Assembly: GCF_000524195.1 (NCBI RefSeq)
Contig: NW_020170388.1
Coordinates: forward strand, 1,633,262 to 1,697,261
DNA: 64,000 nt
From: Echinococcus granulosus
Taxonomy: Eukaryota; Platyhelminthes; Cestoda; Cyclophyllidea; Taeniidae
Direction: 5' to 3'
A program made the translations under genes and the position numbers. The notes under the pieces were generated by a model. The model was not told where the DNA came from, searched no databases, and was given only the letters and a program-made list of their open reading frames with translations. Of the stretch, positions 23,102-35,834 are shown piece after piece. Each line of letters opens with the position of its first letter. Within the stretch, counting starts at the first letter, position 1.

Positions 23102-26100
23102 ATGGAAGCTTCCGTGACGGAAATATTTGAAAAACATACCGCTGATGAGGTACGACGTATCTGCATAGAAATCAGGTTAGTGTTCTCTATTCACTTTCCT
23201 CTAAGAATCAGCTTAGAAACGACGTCGAAAGCAAGAAGATGGAACTCCGCTTTCTCGTTGGTGAACGCCATCGTGATGTCATCGAGGCTTCTGACAATAT
23301 TCTCTGCATGAAAGAATTCAGCAACAGCGTATGTCTTTCCTTTTTTCTGATTCATCCTCTTTAGATAACAGAAAAACTCCAAGCATTGGAAAAGTGCTGC
23401 TCATATGAATCCTTTGCGCCGGCAAATATATCGTAGGTCTTTCCAGCACCTCAATTTTTGCTTCTACAGTTGGTCAAAGCGTCAACATTCAGGCAATCCC
23501 AAGAAGTTGATTGCATCTCAACTGAAACTCCTCCTTGACATTCCCGAAATGGTAAGAAGGGACGTTATTTGAAAATAAATCGTCTTTTCTCGGGTTTTTA
23601 AACCTCTATTTGTTCGACTTTAGATTTGGTCGGCTCTGGACGAGATGGACTACACAGGAGCGGTGGAATTCTTCCTTCTTGGACGCCACCTCTCAGTGAA
23701 GATGCATCTCACGGGAGAGGCAATGGCTGCTCACGTGAATCCACGTGTGTTGGTTAAACGTCAGTGGGCAGCTCTGGATGACATTGAGAATACTATCGCC
23801 TCAGCTTGCCGCAAACAACTCGCACTTCCGACTGTCTCCGACGAGGTGAGTTTGCGTCTTTCCTTGTTCGAGTATATATAATCACACTTCCCCCTTTTTA
23901 TTTCCTAGTGATATTATTTCTATTGAGGAAATTATGTTCCTCTGCTTTACACATTAACGGAACCAGTCTCACTTCGGTTATTCTGCTGCAAGCCTTTGTA
24001 GTTTCATTCCTCTATTCTTTCGCAGCGCCACTACGCCAAACGTTGCTCTTCGCTCGTGAATAGCTGTCTCTTTTTCGGCCGTTTTTTTGTTGCTCTGGAC
24101 ATAAATCGTTTGAGTTTTCAGTGACCACATTGTTGTAAATCTCCACACTTTTTTAAATAATTCCCGTTCGGCTATTAGCAGCCGGCCTTTTAATAATTAC
24201 TGCCTACAAAGTACTGGTGCGCTGTAATATGGAAACACCTGTGATACTCATTTCAGATCGCTTGGGCTCATCGTCAAAGCTGCTCTCAAGCATATCACAT
24301 AATTAGAGTTTTAGAATAAATAACAGAGGTTTATTTGCTATACGTGATAGTGGGATGATGTTAGACATGCTACTAACATACTACCTTTTATGGAACCACT
24401 CGCTTAATCAGAACCAAATCCGTCTTTAATTATTTCAGGACTGTCCAACTACTTGTCTAGGTTATTCTCAGCTTCTTGCAATAGACTAGGGCATCAGTTC
24501 TTTATGTTGTGTCCACAATTTGGCGTTCTCATATAAGCTTTGTAAACAACGCTCTGATTGTGACCATTTTACAAAACTCCTTATTGAGGTGCCTCTCATA
24601 ACCCGATGTTTTTATAGCCCTCTTTGTCATGGGTCTTCAAAAGCAGCTTCCGATAGCACATCCCGCCTATGTTACTCCAGATTCTTTCTCCAAAGCGTTA
24701 CAGGGCACAAGAAGCTGGGAGGTAGCTTTGTCTCAGCACAGAAGGATTAAGCTAGAGTGGGGTCTCGTGGCACCAGTCTGGAAACCGAATCACGAGAGAA
24801 ACATACAACTAATGTATTCAGATTTGCCAATCAAACAAATGTCGCTATACCAACCAGTAAGCGTTGTGATCCTTAGTGACGTAGAAAATTTGTCGAGCAT
24901 ATCCCGCGACGCTATCTGTATATTATCAGACTTACCGTCAAAATCAGTCAGATTGGAATGGTTACAAAATCTTCGGTGTGCTATGTGGGAAATTAAGTGA
25001 TTTTTCCCCTCCTAAATAGATCCTGGCTCAAGCACTCACTGCCCTACTCGTGCTGGAAGATCAGACGATGCGTACTGCTTTGGACGAATTTCTCTCCGGT
25101 CGTACGGTAAGTTTTGCGTTTTTTTCTCAAAATTAGTACAAAACTTTTACCTTTCAGACAGCACTGAGTTGTATTCTGGGTGTTGACGAGGTCTCCAAAG
25201 GACGAATGAACATCGGGGTTGACCAGCGTCTATCTACGGTGGTGCGTCTCTTTACACAGACCTCCGAGGCTGTAACCAAGCTCTTTCTGCCCAAGGGTCA
25301 AATTGCTACGTTGCTGGAACAGATGTCAAAGTGGTGTCCTCGTGGTAGGCAGCCCTTTGGGTGGAAATCTAAATTTATTTGATTTTTCTCGTTAAATTAG
25401 CCTGTGAGAAGGATTTGATCTCTTAAGCCTTAAACCATTATGAGACTTTCTAGCGTGATTTGTAGGAATTTAGTTTGTTTGAGTGACGTTATCTAAGTTG
25501 ATCTATCAACTTCACTTTTGGCAACTTAGCTATAGGCTCCCGTCCATTTCATCGTAGTTGGTTGATCGAACGTGGAACTATGACGAAAGGATGTGGTCAG
25601 TAGTTTTGGTCATGGTGGTTAAACAATAAACGATAAACGGATAGTCGAAACGGCTGAAACTACGTATCTTTCAAAACACGATCATTTCTGCGCATGAATC
25701 TAAGCATCTAGTAACTTGACTGCGGGCTTGTTCCTTTGTTTATTAGCTCATTTTTTTTGTGGCAGCCGCCGTAATTAATTGACCGTATTTTGTGGGCAAT
25801 GAGTGCTCGGAACAATTTGATAGATGCTCATTTTAGGTTATCCTCTATAGCGCTGCAGTGTTACGCAACAAAGCATCCCATCCCTAATTTCGTCTATTTT
25901 GCTTGGCTACATCTTTTTGGTGTATTTTTTGTCGACAGTTGTGTCAAAATGGGGGGCACAAATGTGTAGAAAACCAGACTGTTAAACGGGGTCGGGATGA
26001 GGAATATATCGTCATTATTTAGTGAGCAATACTGGGTCGTCTCTCTACACTCTATCAACCCTAGAAACCGCTTGGTTCAGTGGCGAGAATTTGTTCGAGT

Positions 26101-29100
26101 ACCTGCCAGAAAACATCGCCTACTACCACGTAACTCAGGCGCCGGCCCAAACACACCAGCTGAAATCACCCACCTCCGGTCCATCAGAAGAGAAGAACTT
26201 CGACACCCAGCCCAGTGGCATTCGTGCCTGTCCGCTGTCCGTAGAAGATTTGACGGATCCGTTCAAGGAGTGGTGGCAATCGTATGTGATTTGTTTCTAC
26301 AGATTCGAGGCTCTTTGTGTCTCCTTACTTGTTGATTGGGAGGGCAGAACTGGCTTTTCCATCCCATTTACCAAAATCCCTAGTATTTTTCGGAAGTATC
26401 CACGGTACTTTATTTGTTTAATAGCAAGAGTTGTTGCACTCTGGATGGTGTAATTAGATGACGGTCAGTTTTTATCTGCTATTTTTTTTGGTGAAGAAAT
26501 AAGTCAGAAGGTGAACATAAGCATAAGCTGTCCAACTTTTAAGATAACCAACTCAGAGGGGTTTTGAAACACCTACTTGTTGCTTAAGCTACATCACCAA
26601 AAGGACGAATTCTTTATATCGAAATCTTATTTTGAGGTTTTTTCATTTTAACAGAAATCAAATCGACTTGCGAATTGGTTGGAATTCAGCCGTCTAATTT
26701 GACTAAACATAGCGTCTTGGAGATGGGTAAAACTTTTAGTAAAATAGCCTTTCTTTGTGTCTACGTCGCCATAGAACCCTGGGCTTCAGCCAACAACAAC
26801 TCTCCACCGTCCTCTCCTCACACCTCGTTGATATCACCGACCTTGTGGACGCCCGGCACACTTTGCTCTCCAGCCTTCCCACCTCTTCTGGTCATGTTGA
26901 CGACAGCAGTTCTGCTCCTCACCCTCTGGGGCGTCGTGTTGACCTTTGGGCTGACCTCTTCCAACCTCCCTTCCTCCAGCATCTTGAAGTGGGTTCTGGT
27001 TCAATAGAAGTTATTGCTCTGAAGCCTATTCCTGTTTCTTTGTCTATGCATTCTTGGTCGGTCATTGGTCCATCGATGTGTTGACTTCGTGAAGCATGCT
27101 CGGTTTTGAAACACCTTTTTTGGAATTTTGTATTCTTATGGTGATTTTTCGCCTTCACACTTCTTTTTCGATGCGTGTTGGACTGATTTCTGCTGTTATA
27201 AGCCGGAAATATTTGTATGAACTTGAGATTCTTCTGTTTGCGGTAGCTTTATGTCGAATGTATTCATGGTCGCTTTAAAATTATCTGTAAGACTGGGTTT
27301 AATACCCTTCCAATTTGGGATAAAAGCACTTTTAAGGGTCACAAAAGAATAAAAACAGTCTGAGGTGAAGAGAAGGCAGAACTCTGTCAACTTGCCCATC
27401 ATCACTGAGCACAAGAATGACGACACATCAAAGTAAAATGCATGCCTACGGCTGTGCACAAATATGGTAGCGAAATTAATATTTCCGGATTTATAGATAG
27501 ATCAGACGATTTTAGCTTCTCATTCTACTTTTTTCTTACCCCTTTAGTACCGTTTGAGTTGACACTGTACTGCGCATAGGATAAGATTGTCAAAGAATGA
27601 TCGGAGTTGGGACGATATTCATTTTAGGTGTTTTCTACAGTTTTCGTAGTATTTTAACGCTTGGCGTCGTTTAGTTGAAAGAAAACGACATAGCCTCTTA
27701 ATAAGAAAACTCGTGGGTCTCGCATCAAACTATCGCAATTATAGGCCCATAATCACTTACACAACGTCATCACGTTTTCCTAAGCTTTTAAAGCTTGGAG
27801 AGTGAAAGCGATAGTGGTAGAGGGATAGTTTTAGCGATATGACGTGATTTTCAACGAAAGACAACTTTCAGCCTTTTACGATTACCGCTTTTGGTACCCT
27901 TTTGCTCGTAGCTCATCGGGATCAGGGAAATTGGTTCAATTTTTATGAACTAACTCTTCAACTATAACTGATTTGACTTTCTTCGTTGCAGGCTTTGCTG
28001 AAATCCACTCTCAACGAGATCTTCACAGACTTTGAGACGGCCTTACTTTCCCTGGCCAAATCACTTGACCAGATGGAGGATAAGTCTCACCAAACTTCAT
28101 CGGATGAAATACCAGTGGTGAGCCTAGATTTCTCGTTGGTTTAATATTTTGTCAACTTTGATTGGTTAGCAGCCTAATTTTGGGCCCCAACAACAAATTA
28201 TATTTAAGTATCTTCTTTGAATACCTTGTATTGTGAGAGTAGATATGATTGATGCAAAGTCGTGAACATTACCGTACAATAGATGGAATTCTGTTTTTAT
28301 ACGGAAGCAGATTTAAGACAGCTTTAAAAATCCTTTCGTGTGTACACGATATATTTCGCTTCAACTTGATCAAGAAACGGGAGATGGTAAGGCTTTTATT
28401 CAAGTGAAGCGTAAAAGGTGGTTGTTTTATGCCTCTTCGTTCTAGCCAACATTGTCTTGATGATGCAGGGACACTAAACTGTTTATGAAATCGAGTAGTT
28501 AATTTATCGCTCATGATCTGAATGAGGTGTAAAGTGGGGATTTTTAGCTTAATTTACGGAAAAGCGAGCGAAATCTTAGCAAAGAAATGCGGGTTTGGCC
28601 AATGGACCATTAAGACTGCAGGAGGACAAGCGTCAATTTTGTTTTAACGTTTACGTTTTAACCAACTATTCTCCGGATATATTGACTACGGCAGTGTACT
28701 TTCTCATATCGTTAACCGTGGCACTGAAGTTGAGTTACAAACCATTATTCGATGTCGAAATATTTAAAGAAATAGCTACTTCTGCTTATGGTTGACGACA
28801 CAAATATGATTGCTCTTTTAATGCCAAATTCAGCCTTTAGACAAGGAGGAAATGTCATCAGAACTGGATTTGGCGTCGTTTGTATGGTCACAGAGCTCTA
28901 ATTCCACCGATCTGTCAAATTACTACCAAGAGGAAAAGAATCAACTTCTGTCATCACTGGACGACCCCGTCGATCATTTGGACATTTGTCCACAGGACCT
29001 GGTGATGGCCTACTTTGCCTGTCTTGTGGGTCGAAAGGACCTCCTTCCACGTCCGTCAGCCACCCAGGATGCTTCCAGCCAACTCCCAGGTCCCCTACGA

Positions 29101-32100
29101 TGGCGGTTGAGTCGACTCCTGGAAAGCGCTGCTGCCACTTACGCCTTATTCGACTGTCGTAAAGGAGAGGGAGGGACAATGAGCGAAACCGTCTGTGCTA
29201 GTCGACATGAAATTAACCTAAAAAGGCGTCTCGTCACACCCCAGTTGAAACGGTACGCTGTTCGAATGAGCTTGATCTCGCAGTTGAGTTATGGTACTGC
29301 AGACGAATGCAAGCGTCAATGTAATTCGATTCACGAGAGATAAAATGAGACCGCTTACTCCTTAATCTACAAGCACGAGAACAGAGGCCTAGATATACGT
29401 TTATTATCCTACGAATTCCTGTCTTGACATCGAAAAACTTAAGTTTACTCCCAAAGACATTACAAGTAGCTCAAAAATTTGGGAAGATTTGGGGGTAGTT
29501 GTAAAAGTCGGTATGGTTTTACTAACATCGTTGTGAATCTTGACAATTTATCCATTTGCAAATGACGCTTTTTTTCCTACTATTTTGCTTAAAGAACAGT
29601 CGATTGGCCTGATTGTAAGCTTTTGAGGTATTACTGAAAGTTGCTTTATTATTGCTAACATAGCGTTGCGCATGGGTTATCCCTGTAGTCAGGTATATAA
29701 TCAGAGTAAAGAATGGTTGGGAGATGAGTGCGATAGGTAGCAAAAACAGTTCCGTGATATCACCAGGGTAGCTGAAATAGGGAGTATTTTGAATGTTCTC
29801 AAGGTCAAATTCCCTTCCTTTCAATAGGTCCTTCTTGTTGGGCACTATCCTCGGCGCTCAATGTGGTTGTTCTTCCGCCTCGGTCATTAGATTTTAAAAT
29901 CACTTGCAAGCCAGGAGCGTGGATTATACGATGGTTTTTTACACGAGATCGAGACGACATTTGATTTCAATGATAGTCTTTGGTGCGAGCTATGTCGTAG
30001 AGATTCACTTGCACCATTCCGCTGAAGGCTGCTCGGCTTTTCGTAACGGAGATTTTTTATTTTTTAATCGGTTTTTTGTAGGAGCATTGGTAATAATGTT
30101 AAGGCCATTGAATAAAGCTCACAATTTAACGTAGTTTCAAGTAATTGTTGTACATTCATACCTTTTTCCAACTTCATTTCCATCTTTTGTCTACCTAGGC
30201 GGGTATTTTCCTCAGTTTATTGCAACATGGGGATGTATCCAGCTCATGGATGACCTTCAAAATCCAATATATCATTGTAATTCGTTGAAATTTAGTCCCA
30301 TTTCATCACTAATCGCTATACGGATCTTGAGACTGGAGTTTCGGTGGCTCTTTTATGAATCTTTGTAGATTTTGCCATGCACAATCGAAGTCTTTGCTCT
30401 ATAGCATTTCGGTATGACATCTAGTCACAAAAGTCTGGCTTATTGTTCGTTTGGAGTGGGTTAAACAACTGGTGTTAGCACTGCGAACATCTCAAGGTAC
30501 ACGAGTTTATAAATGACGTTTTTTTAGACCTACAGGAAGACGGCGGAGATGAGGATATAGAAGGGTAATTTGTGGGAGGCTGAAAAGACATGTATGCTGG
30601 CAAATTTCCGTTTGCCTTGTGACTTCTTTTAAAACAGTTATTCTTATAATCGTTTTGAAAAATCTCACAAAGCTAGAACTGATACTGTGCCTGAAACATC
30701 ATAGATGTCATTAGAAGTAGGAAAGACTGGAAGCAATTACAAGAATAGGCCCAGTTAAATTTTAGTGGTCTTTGCAGCACTACTAACAACAGTTTTATGG
30801 AATAGCTAAAAGCAGAAGGCATGTTTAGCAAGATCTAAACGTAGTAGGCTCCGTCACCGATGCTAATGATAAAAGACCTCCCTATAATTCCATTTAATCA
30901 GAATTTGTAGCACATTCAATAACCGTCTCTGCGAGATCGTTGCCACCTCGGCTTCTGAGGACGTCACCACGTGGAAAGTTCTTCTATCCTCTGTCGAGGA
31001 GCTCTTGGAGCGATGCTGTAATCTGGCTCGGCGCGTCTCCAACGAACTGCCACCGCAGGGTGGGGCTCGTGGTGCCTTCTGCGTAGCGCGGGCCTGTTTC
31101 TGCCTCCTTGACGTCTATCCCGCGCTTGGAGCTACTGTTGTCACGGCAACTGCACGATTGCTAGCTGAGGAAGCAAAGAGCCCTTCGTAAGTCGTATTTT
31201 GCGGGGTATATATATATAATACATATTGATACTTAAAAGGGTTATTAGTCAATCTGGCTGAAGCTAAGGATCAACGACCTGACTTTGTGGTTAAGCTGTG
31301 GAGATTACTTCGTTTTAGCAAGTGACGATATTCATCTCTAGTTTTTACCAAAGAGAATCGAATACTTAGTCCTCCTTCCAGGGAGATTATGAAACTTAGG
31401 AGGCGATAGGATGTCGGAATGCATTTCTGTTTTATGATATCATCTTTTAAAATAGCTCGTAGCTACTACAGCAACAGCAACAATAAGAATCTTTGTAAGT
31501 GGAAGCGATTGCGACAGACTTCCGCTCCCTTTGATTGCTTAAGTGAATGGTTAATGCCCAATGAACGTGGGGTTTGAAGGATATTAGCCTTCAAGGCTTC
31601 ATTAAACTGAATTTAAACTTTTCACCAACCCTTTCCAGGACCTTGAAATTCACCTGTGAAGCTTAGATCGGCTTCGGCTAGAGTTCCAAGCAAAGCTGTG
31701 CACCTTGATTTAAAAGTCGCAACTTGAGTTGGCAATAATGCCTCGGTTACTTATCGCGTTATTTCGGATTGAAGTAAGCGTTTGCATGTTGAGTTTTACA
31801 CTTTGAATTGGACAGTTGAAATCTGTAGTGAGATTACGTGTACTGCTAGATGCGAACGCAAATCGACACAGCATAATGCGACTTGTCAAACTCGATTTCT
31901 GCCACATAGGTTCACTCCATGGACGGATGTGTCAAAACTGCGTCAAGCCTGGCTCTCTACTAGTCGAAGTCTTCGCTCCATCGCCGCGCGTTTGAGTCTT
32001 ACTGCTATTTTACGCGTAACCGTCGAATCTCCAGCTCTGGAGAACCTTTTTCAATCACTCTCCTCTGTCTGCAATGCTTCTAGTGCCAGTGACGCAAAAT

Positions 32101-33065
32101 TAGTCGCCATCACCTCTGTAAGCGATCTTATTATCGTGCTTTTCTTACAGCCTCCCTCTCTAGCAATGGTGTGAGATCATGTTGAAGTCTTCCCCACAAG
32201 ATACTGACTCATCGGCAGCAGTTGTACGGTTGAGAGTCCCCTCCCATCCCTCCTGGCCACTTCAGGAGACTCTATTCACCATAGCACGGAGCTTGACAAC
32301 TCTCAGCGTTCATACTCTTCCTCGGTAAATATGAGATTTTCTACAAGTTTCCCTTGTTTTAGAGGTTTTCTTGGCCAATCGTTCGGTCAAAAGCTTGCTG
32401 AAGGTCTTTTAAACACATACCGTCGGTTGGTAGAGGACCAGGAGGGCAAGCTGACACAACCTCAAGCTTTGCAGCTCTTATTTGATGTCCGATTCATCCT
32501 CCGTTTGTTGGTTTGGCCTCTCACTAGTACAGAAAAACGGCCTTCAAACGTCAATTCCCCCACCGTGGAGGATATGGCTGAGATTGGACAGGATCTCTTA
32601 AAACGTCTTGAGGCCGCAGTAGATCCCTTTGATCTGGAGATGTCCTCGGAACCCCTAAATATTGGGATCGGTCATGCTGTGCGAACGACTGCTGTTCTTT
32701 ATGCTGCCCTGCTTCCAGTGACTTCCACAATCGCCTCCGCAGATCAGGTGGGAGAAGGCAAGTCCGAGGAGTTTTCCAATCTCGGATTTCTTGCCCTGAT
32801 TCCGGTTTCGAAGGGGTTAGAGGGAAGGGAGGCAGAAAAGGCTAAGAAAACATTAATTTTCGGCCTTCTTCCTTTTTCCCTATCCCAAGTTCGACCCCCG
32901 CCTCATGTGACACCTGCTGTCAGGAAAAGATCTAAACCACCCCCAGAGGTAAGTGTTTGTTTTGTTTTCACTTTCGGTGATTTTCTCTAGAAGTCCAAAG
33001 AGGTTTCATCGGCTTCTCGCGGCTCATCTGACTTTTCTTGGTTCGGTGGACTTTCCTTTACCTAA
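23102..33065 (+). CDS. COG1: Conserved oligomeric Golgi complex subunit 1
   Basis: Subunit of the COG tether that organises retrograde vesicle traffic within the Golgi. Seventeen exons join in phase to 1032 residues (human about 980): 23102-23175, 23217-23328, 23365-23432, 23470-23551, 23624-23845, 25020-25106, 25158-25344, 26023-26281, 26775-26988, 27992-28117, 28834-29158, 30528-30564, 30911-31186, 31910-32117, 32164-32324, 32363-32948 and 32991-33065 (TAA). The N-terminus has the Vps51-like signature: FEKHTADEVRRI, then LRFLVGERHRDVIEASDNI. Later matches to animal COG1 include LPTVSDEILAQALTALLVLED, HPSWPLQETLF, VDPFDLEM and IFGLLPFSLSQ. The 37-nt exon at 30528 is required, because it alone converts phase 1 to phase 2 between its neighbours. 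The first introns are tiny (41, 36, 37 nt) and later ones reach 1-1.4 kb. The last 24 residues are divergent. Confidence 0.94.
30528..30564 (+). CDS. COG1: 37-nt microexon of COG1
   Basis: The microexon is bounded by TTTTTTAG and GTAATT and encodes an acidic HLQEDGGDEDIEG once joined to its neighbours. The upstream exon ends in phase 1 and the downstream exon needs phase 2, and this segment supplies exactly that change. The phase logic is the main support. Confidence 0.7.
31207..31219. repeat. Short TA microsatellite
   Basis: A run of alternating TA dinucleotides lies in a COG1 intron, just after the exon ending at 31186. Confidence 0.8.
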
Positions 33066-34528
33066 CGTCCGCTTATTTATCCCTGTTTTTTTTCTTTTGA
33101 CTTTGCTACTTTGAATAAGACAATGAAAAAGGGAGCAGTGCTACTTTTTATTTGGTCGTCTAATAGGGCTGGAGAGTGTTTGTTTTCTGAAGTTGTTGCC
33201 AAATACGTCGATGTCGGTCGAGATTCGTCTAGAATGAAGAAAAGGGGAATGAAGTAGGGTTTTAGTAAAATTATTAAAAATGGGTGGTTGATCATTCAAT
33301 CTCCTTATTTAAAAGTGTTGTATTCTCGTGGATTGTGGCTTTGTGATACTGACACGGATTCGCTAAATTGGGGAGAACTATTATCAGGAAGGCAAAAGCT
33401 TTGCGCCCACATCACGAAGTGTCAGTTGAATCTGATGGATGCGATACGAGTGTCAGAGCTCCACTCAGCATCGAAGAAACTGCATAACATTCCTGCAAAA
33501 TTCGTTGTATGGTGCAGTAAGAAGCCATGGTATTGGGAAGTCCATCGTAGGACCGATTTTATTGACGCACGACTGGAAGGCATATGCATCTCTTTGTTGG
33601 ATGCCTTCTATTCTTGATAATGGAGAACTGCGTAACGCTATTGACATCGAAAGCAATGAGATTGGAAAATTGGGACACCTTGTGGTTCACTTCCTCTACG
33701 TAATACAGACGGGTCGTTTGGATGGATTGTTTACACACCAAGTGACCTGTGATTTTCGCATTGTCATAATGTTGGCCAAATTAATAAAAGTGACATTGGT
33801 TATTGGTAAGCAATCCACTGTCTCACTTTTTTAGTCATACAGCACTTCATTTCCACAATACCGTGCTTGTTGTGTGTGTATGTGTGTTCTCTAGGCCTTG
33901 CTCAATTTCCGAAAGCAAAACAATTGCAACTGAGAGCTCTTTGCACGATAAAGCTGGAAGGTGTACAAGAAAAAAGTATTTTTTCAAAAATGGTCAAGAC
34001 CAGAGAACTGGCGGGAAGGAAGACTGATTCGTGGGAGAATTTGTACTTTAGAGTGTGGGGAGGAGGGGGAAAGGCACTGCCTCACCCTCTGTATTTCTCT
34101 GATGACAACGCCAGTTTTTGATAGATAATTGTCACCTTTTCTGGAGCCAAGCATCAAACAATCATGTAAACGTATGCAAGGTGGAATAGAGGATCGGGAA
34201 ATAAAAGTGAAATAGAAGCGGTGGTAGCTGGGGTTGGATTGTTTACCTAAAGAAGCGGAAAGCTGGCTTGTATTGTTAGGGCAGGGTTTAATGATAGGTT
34301 ACATTAACAATTATTTAAAGGTACAAATTTGTTTCTTGAGACAACTTTCCTAAGTCTGTTTTTACTTGATTTCTAATAATAAAAATGCATTAACTGAGTT
34401 GATAAACATAAAGCATTAAAGCCTAGTCAGAGTTAACAAAGTCAGTTGGGTAGTTCGACTTGTTCAAATCTTATCTTTCATACTGCAGTTCATAATGACA
34501 GAGTTAGCGATTAGGCAACCAGATTTTA
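33066..34528. other. Spacer between the convergent COG1 and CCDC113 genes
   Basis: This holds the converging 3' ends of COG1 (+) and CCDC113 (-). Open frames at 33288-33834 are interrupted, lack splice-bounded structure and resemble no family. No canonical AATAAA lies close to either stop codon. An AATAAA at 33783-33788 is about 720 nt past COG1. Confidence 0.55.
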
Positions 34529-35834
34529 TCAACCAAAAATCAGTCCTTTTGAAAGGTAATTTTTAAACCAGACTTTGTAAATGAAACTTGCCTTTGCAAT
34601 ATCCAGTTTCCTGCTCTGAACTTTCGCCTTTCGTTTAAGCAGTCGTATTTCGCGCACGCTATTCACGTAATCCATGACGGGTGGCACACGGTAGTCCTCC
34701 ATCAACTGGTTCAGATGAGTTATTTGTGCTTCAATTTTCTGTTTCTCCTGCAACACGCCTCAATTTTAGGTGTTACTACTCCAAACCTACCCTAATCACC
34801 TTTGTTGTCTCCAATGTTGTCTTTGCAACTATCTCTTCACGATTTTTAATCTCATTTTGCAGCATTATTGAGTCCTGGTTCAGTTGAGCTAGTTTGCGCT
34901 GAAGGTGTAGAGGTAAACTACGGTTAAGGAATACCTTTAAGGCATTTGAGGCCTGTGTAACTCTACCGGCCGTGAGTTTGAGTCGTAGTAACTCCTGATT
35001 CTTCCCATCGATTATCTCCAGAAATTGGGCGTTTTCGATCTTCAGCTGTTCAAAATCAACCTCGTGTAAAACTTCGCCCATTTCCTCCTTCTGTTTCTGT
35101 TGAGAGAGGAGCTTTCTGCGTTGAAAGCGAAGTGTTGAGTTATTTAGACGATATTTGTCTACTAATGTATCCTATGGACAAAAAGGAAATTTTATCGAAA
35201 GGAGATGGTTTTAAAATACCTGGGATCTCAAAACTTCTTCCATAAATCGAGTTATTTTTTCAGCCGTTATCACCAAGTTTTGAGGTTGATAGCTTTTTTT
35301 TCTTGTAAATTTTTGGTAGTTGTATTTGAGTTGCTCAATTTGTTTGAGTTCCAGCTCTGCTTCATCACATAGGGCCTAGTCGTTAGGATCGCCAAATCAT
35401 CACTACTCTACTCGATAGTCATCCAAGGTGGTATCGGCGTTTCGTTTAAATGTTATTAATTCTTGACTGAAATTCTCTATTTCAGCTTTGGCGATTGTGC
35501 ATTTCTGTTCCGGGTTCAATCGCAAAGCTCTATCTGGGACGACATTTCTGATCCTTGATCTATTGCGACTCGAACGGACAACTCCAGATGCGACCTCTTA
35601 AATGCAATAAGCCTTGAAGTAAATTTCCTACGGTCTTCATGAAGGTCTAGTTTTATGTTAAATCGCTTTATGTAACGGTCCAGCATGAAATTTTCGAATT
35701 CCAAATCCTCTACAGCCTTACTGAGGTTTATTATTTAGGCTCTAAATTTACGTGTTCTCGTCGACTATGCCCTGGAGGAATTCAACACTATAATCATCAA
35801 ATTCAGCATCTGATCTTGCTGGGTCTTCTTCCAT
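34529..35834 (-). CDS. CCDC113: Coiled-coil domain protein 113 (CFAP263), ciliary
   Basis: Ciliary and flagellar coiled-coil protein of the CCDC113/CCDC96 family, acting at axonemes and centriolar satellites. Seven minus-strand exons join in phase to 355 residues (human 377): 35834-35752, 35720-35632, 35596-35412, 35375-35220, 35171-34935, 34898-34800 and 34747-34529. Diagnostic matches are RLNPEQKCTIAKAEIE and then HEVDFEQLKIENAQFLEIID with NQELLRLKLTAG, the strongest hallmark of this family, and VPPVMDYV near the C-terminus. Most of the protein is predicted coiled coil rich in K, E and L. Introns are 31, 35, 36, 48, 36 and 52 nt. The last exon contains AAG followed by GCAAGT, a possible GC donor, so the final 20 or so residues could be replaced by an unseen downstream exon. 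CCDC96 is the closest alternative, but the N-terminal region and length favour CCDC113. Tapeworms lack motile surface cilia but keep ciliated sensory and excretory cells. Confidence 0.9.

Noticed and set aside
24026..24055. A 30-nt candidate COG1 exon (RHYAKRCSSL) between a TTCGCAG acceptor and GTGAAT
   Set aside because: Joining the exon ending at 23845 directly to 25020 gives LPTVSDEILAQALTALL, which matches animal COG1 without a gap, so the extra exon is not needed.
24629..25000. A 123-codon ATG open frame inside a COG1 intron
   Set aside because: No family resemblance, no splice context, and it sits wholly within an intron required by the phase-correct COG1 model.
35516..35704. A continuous CCDC113 frame running past 35632 to a TGA
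   Set aside because: It ends in a stop and cannot reach the family motif RLNPEQK. A 35-nt intron at 35631-35597 restores the expected sequence in phase.
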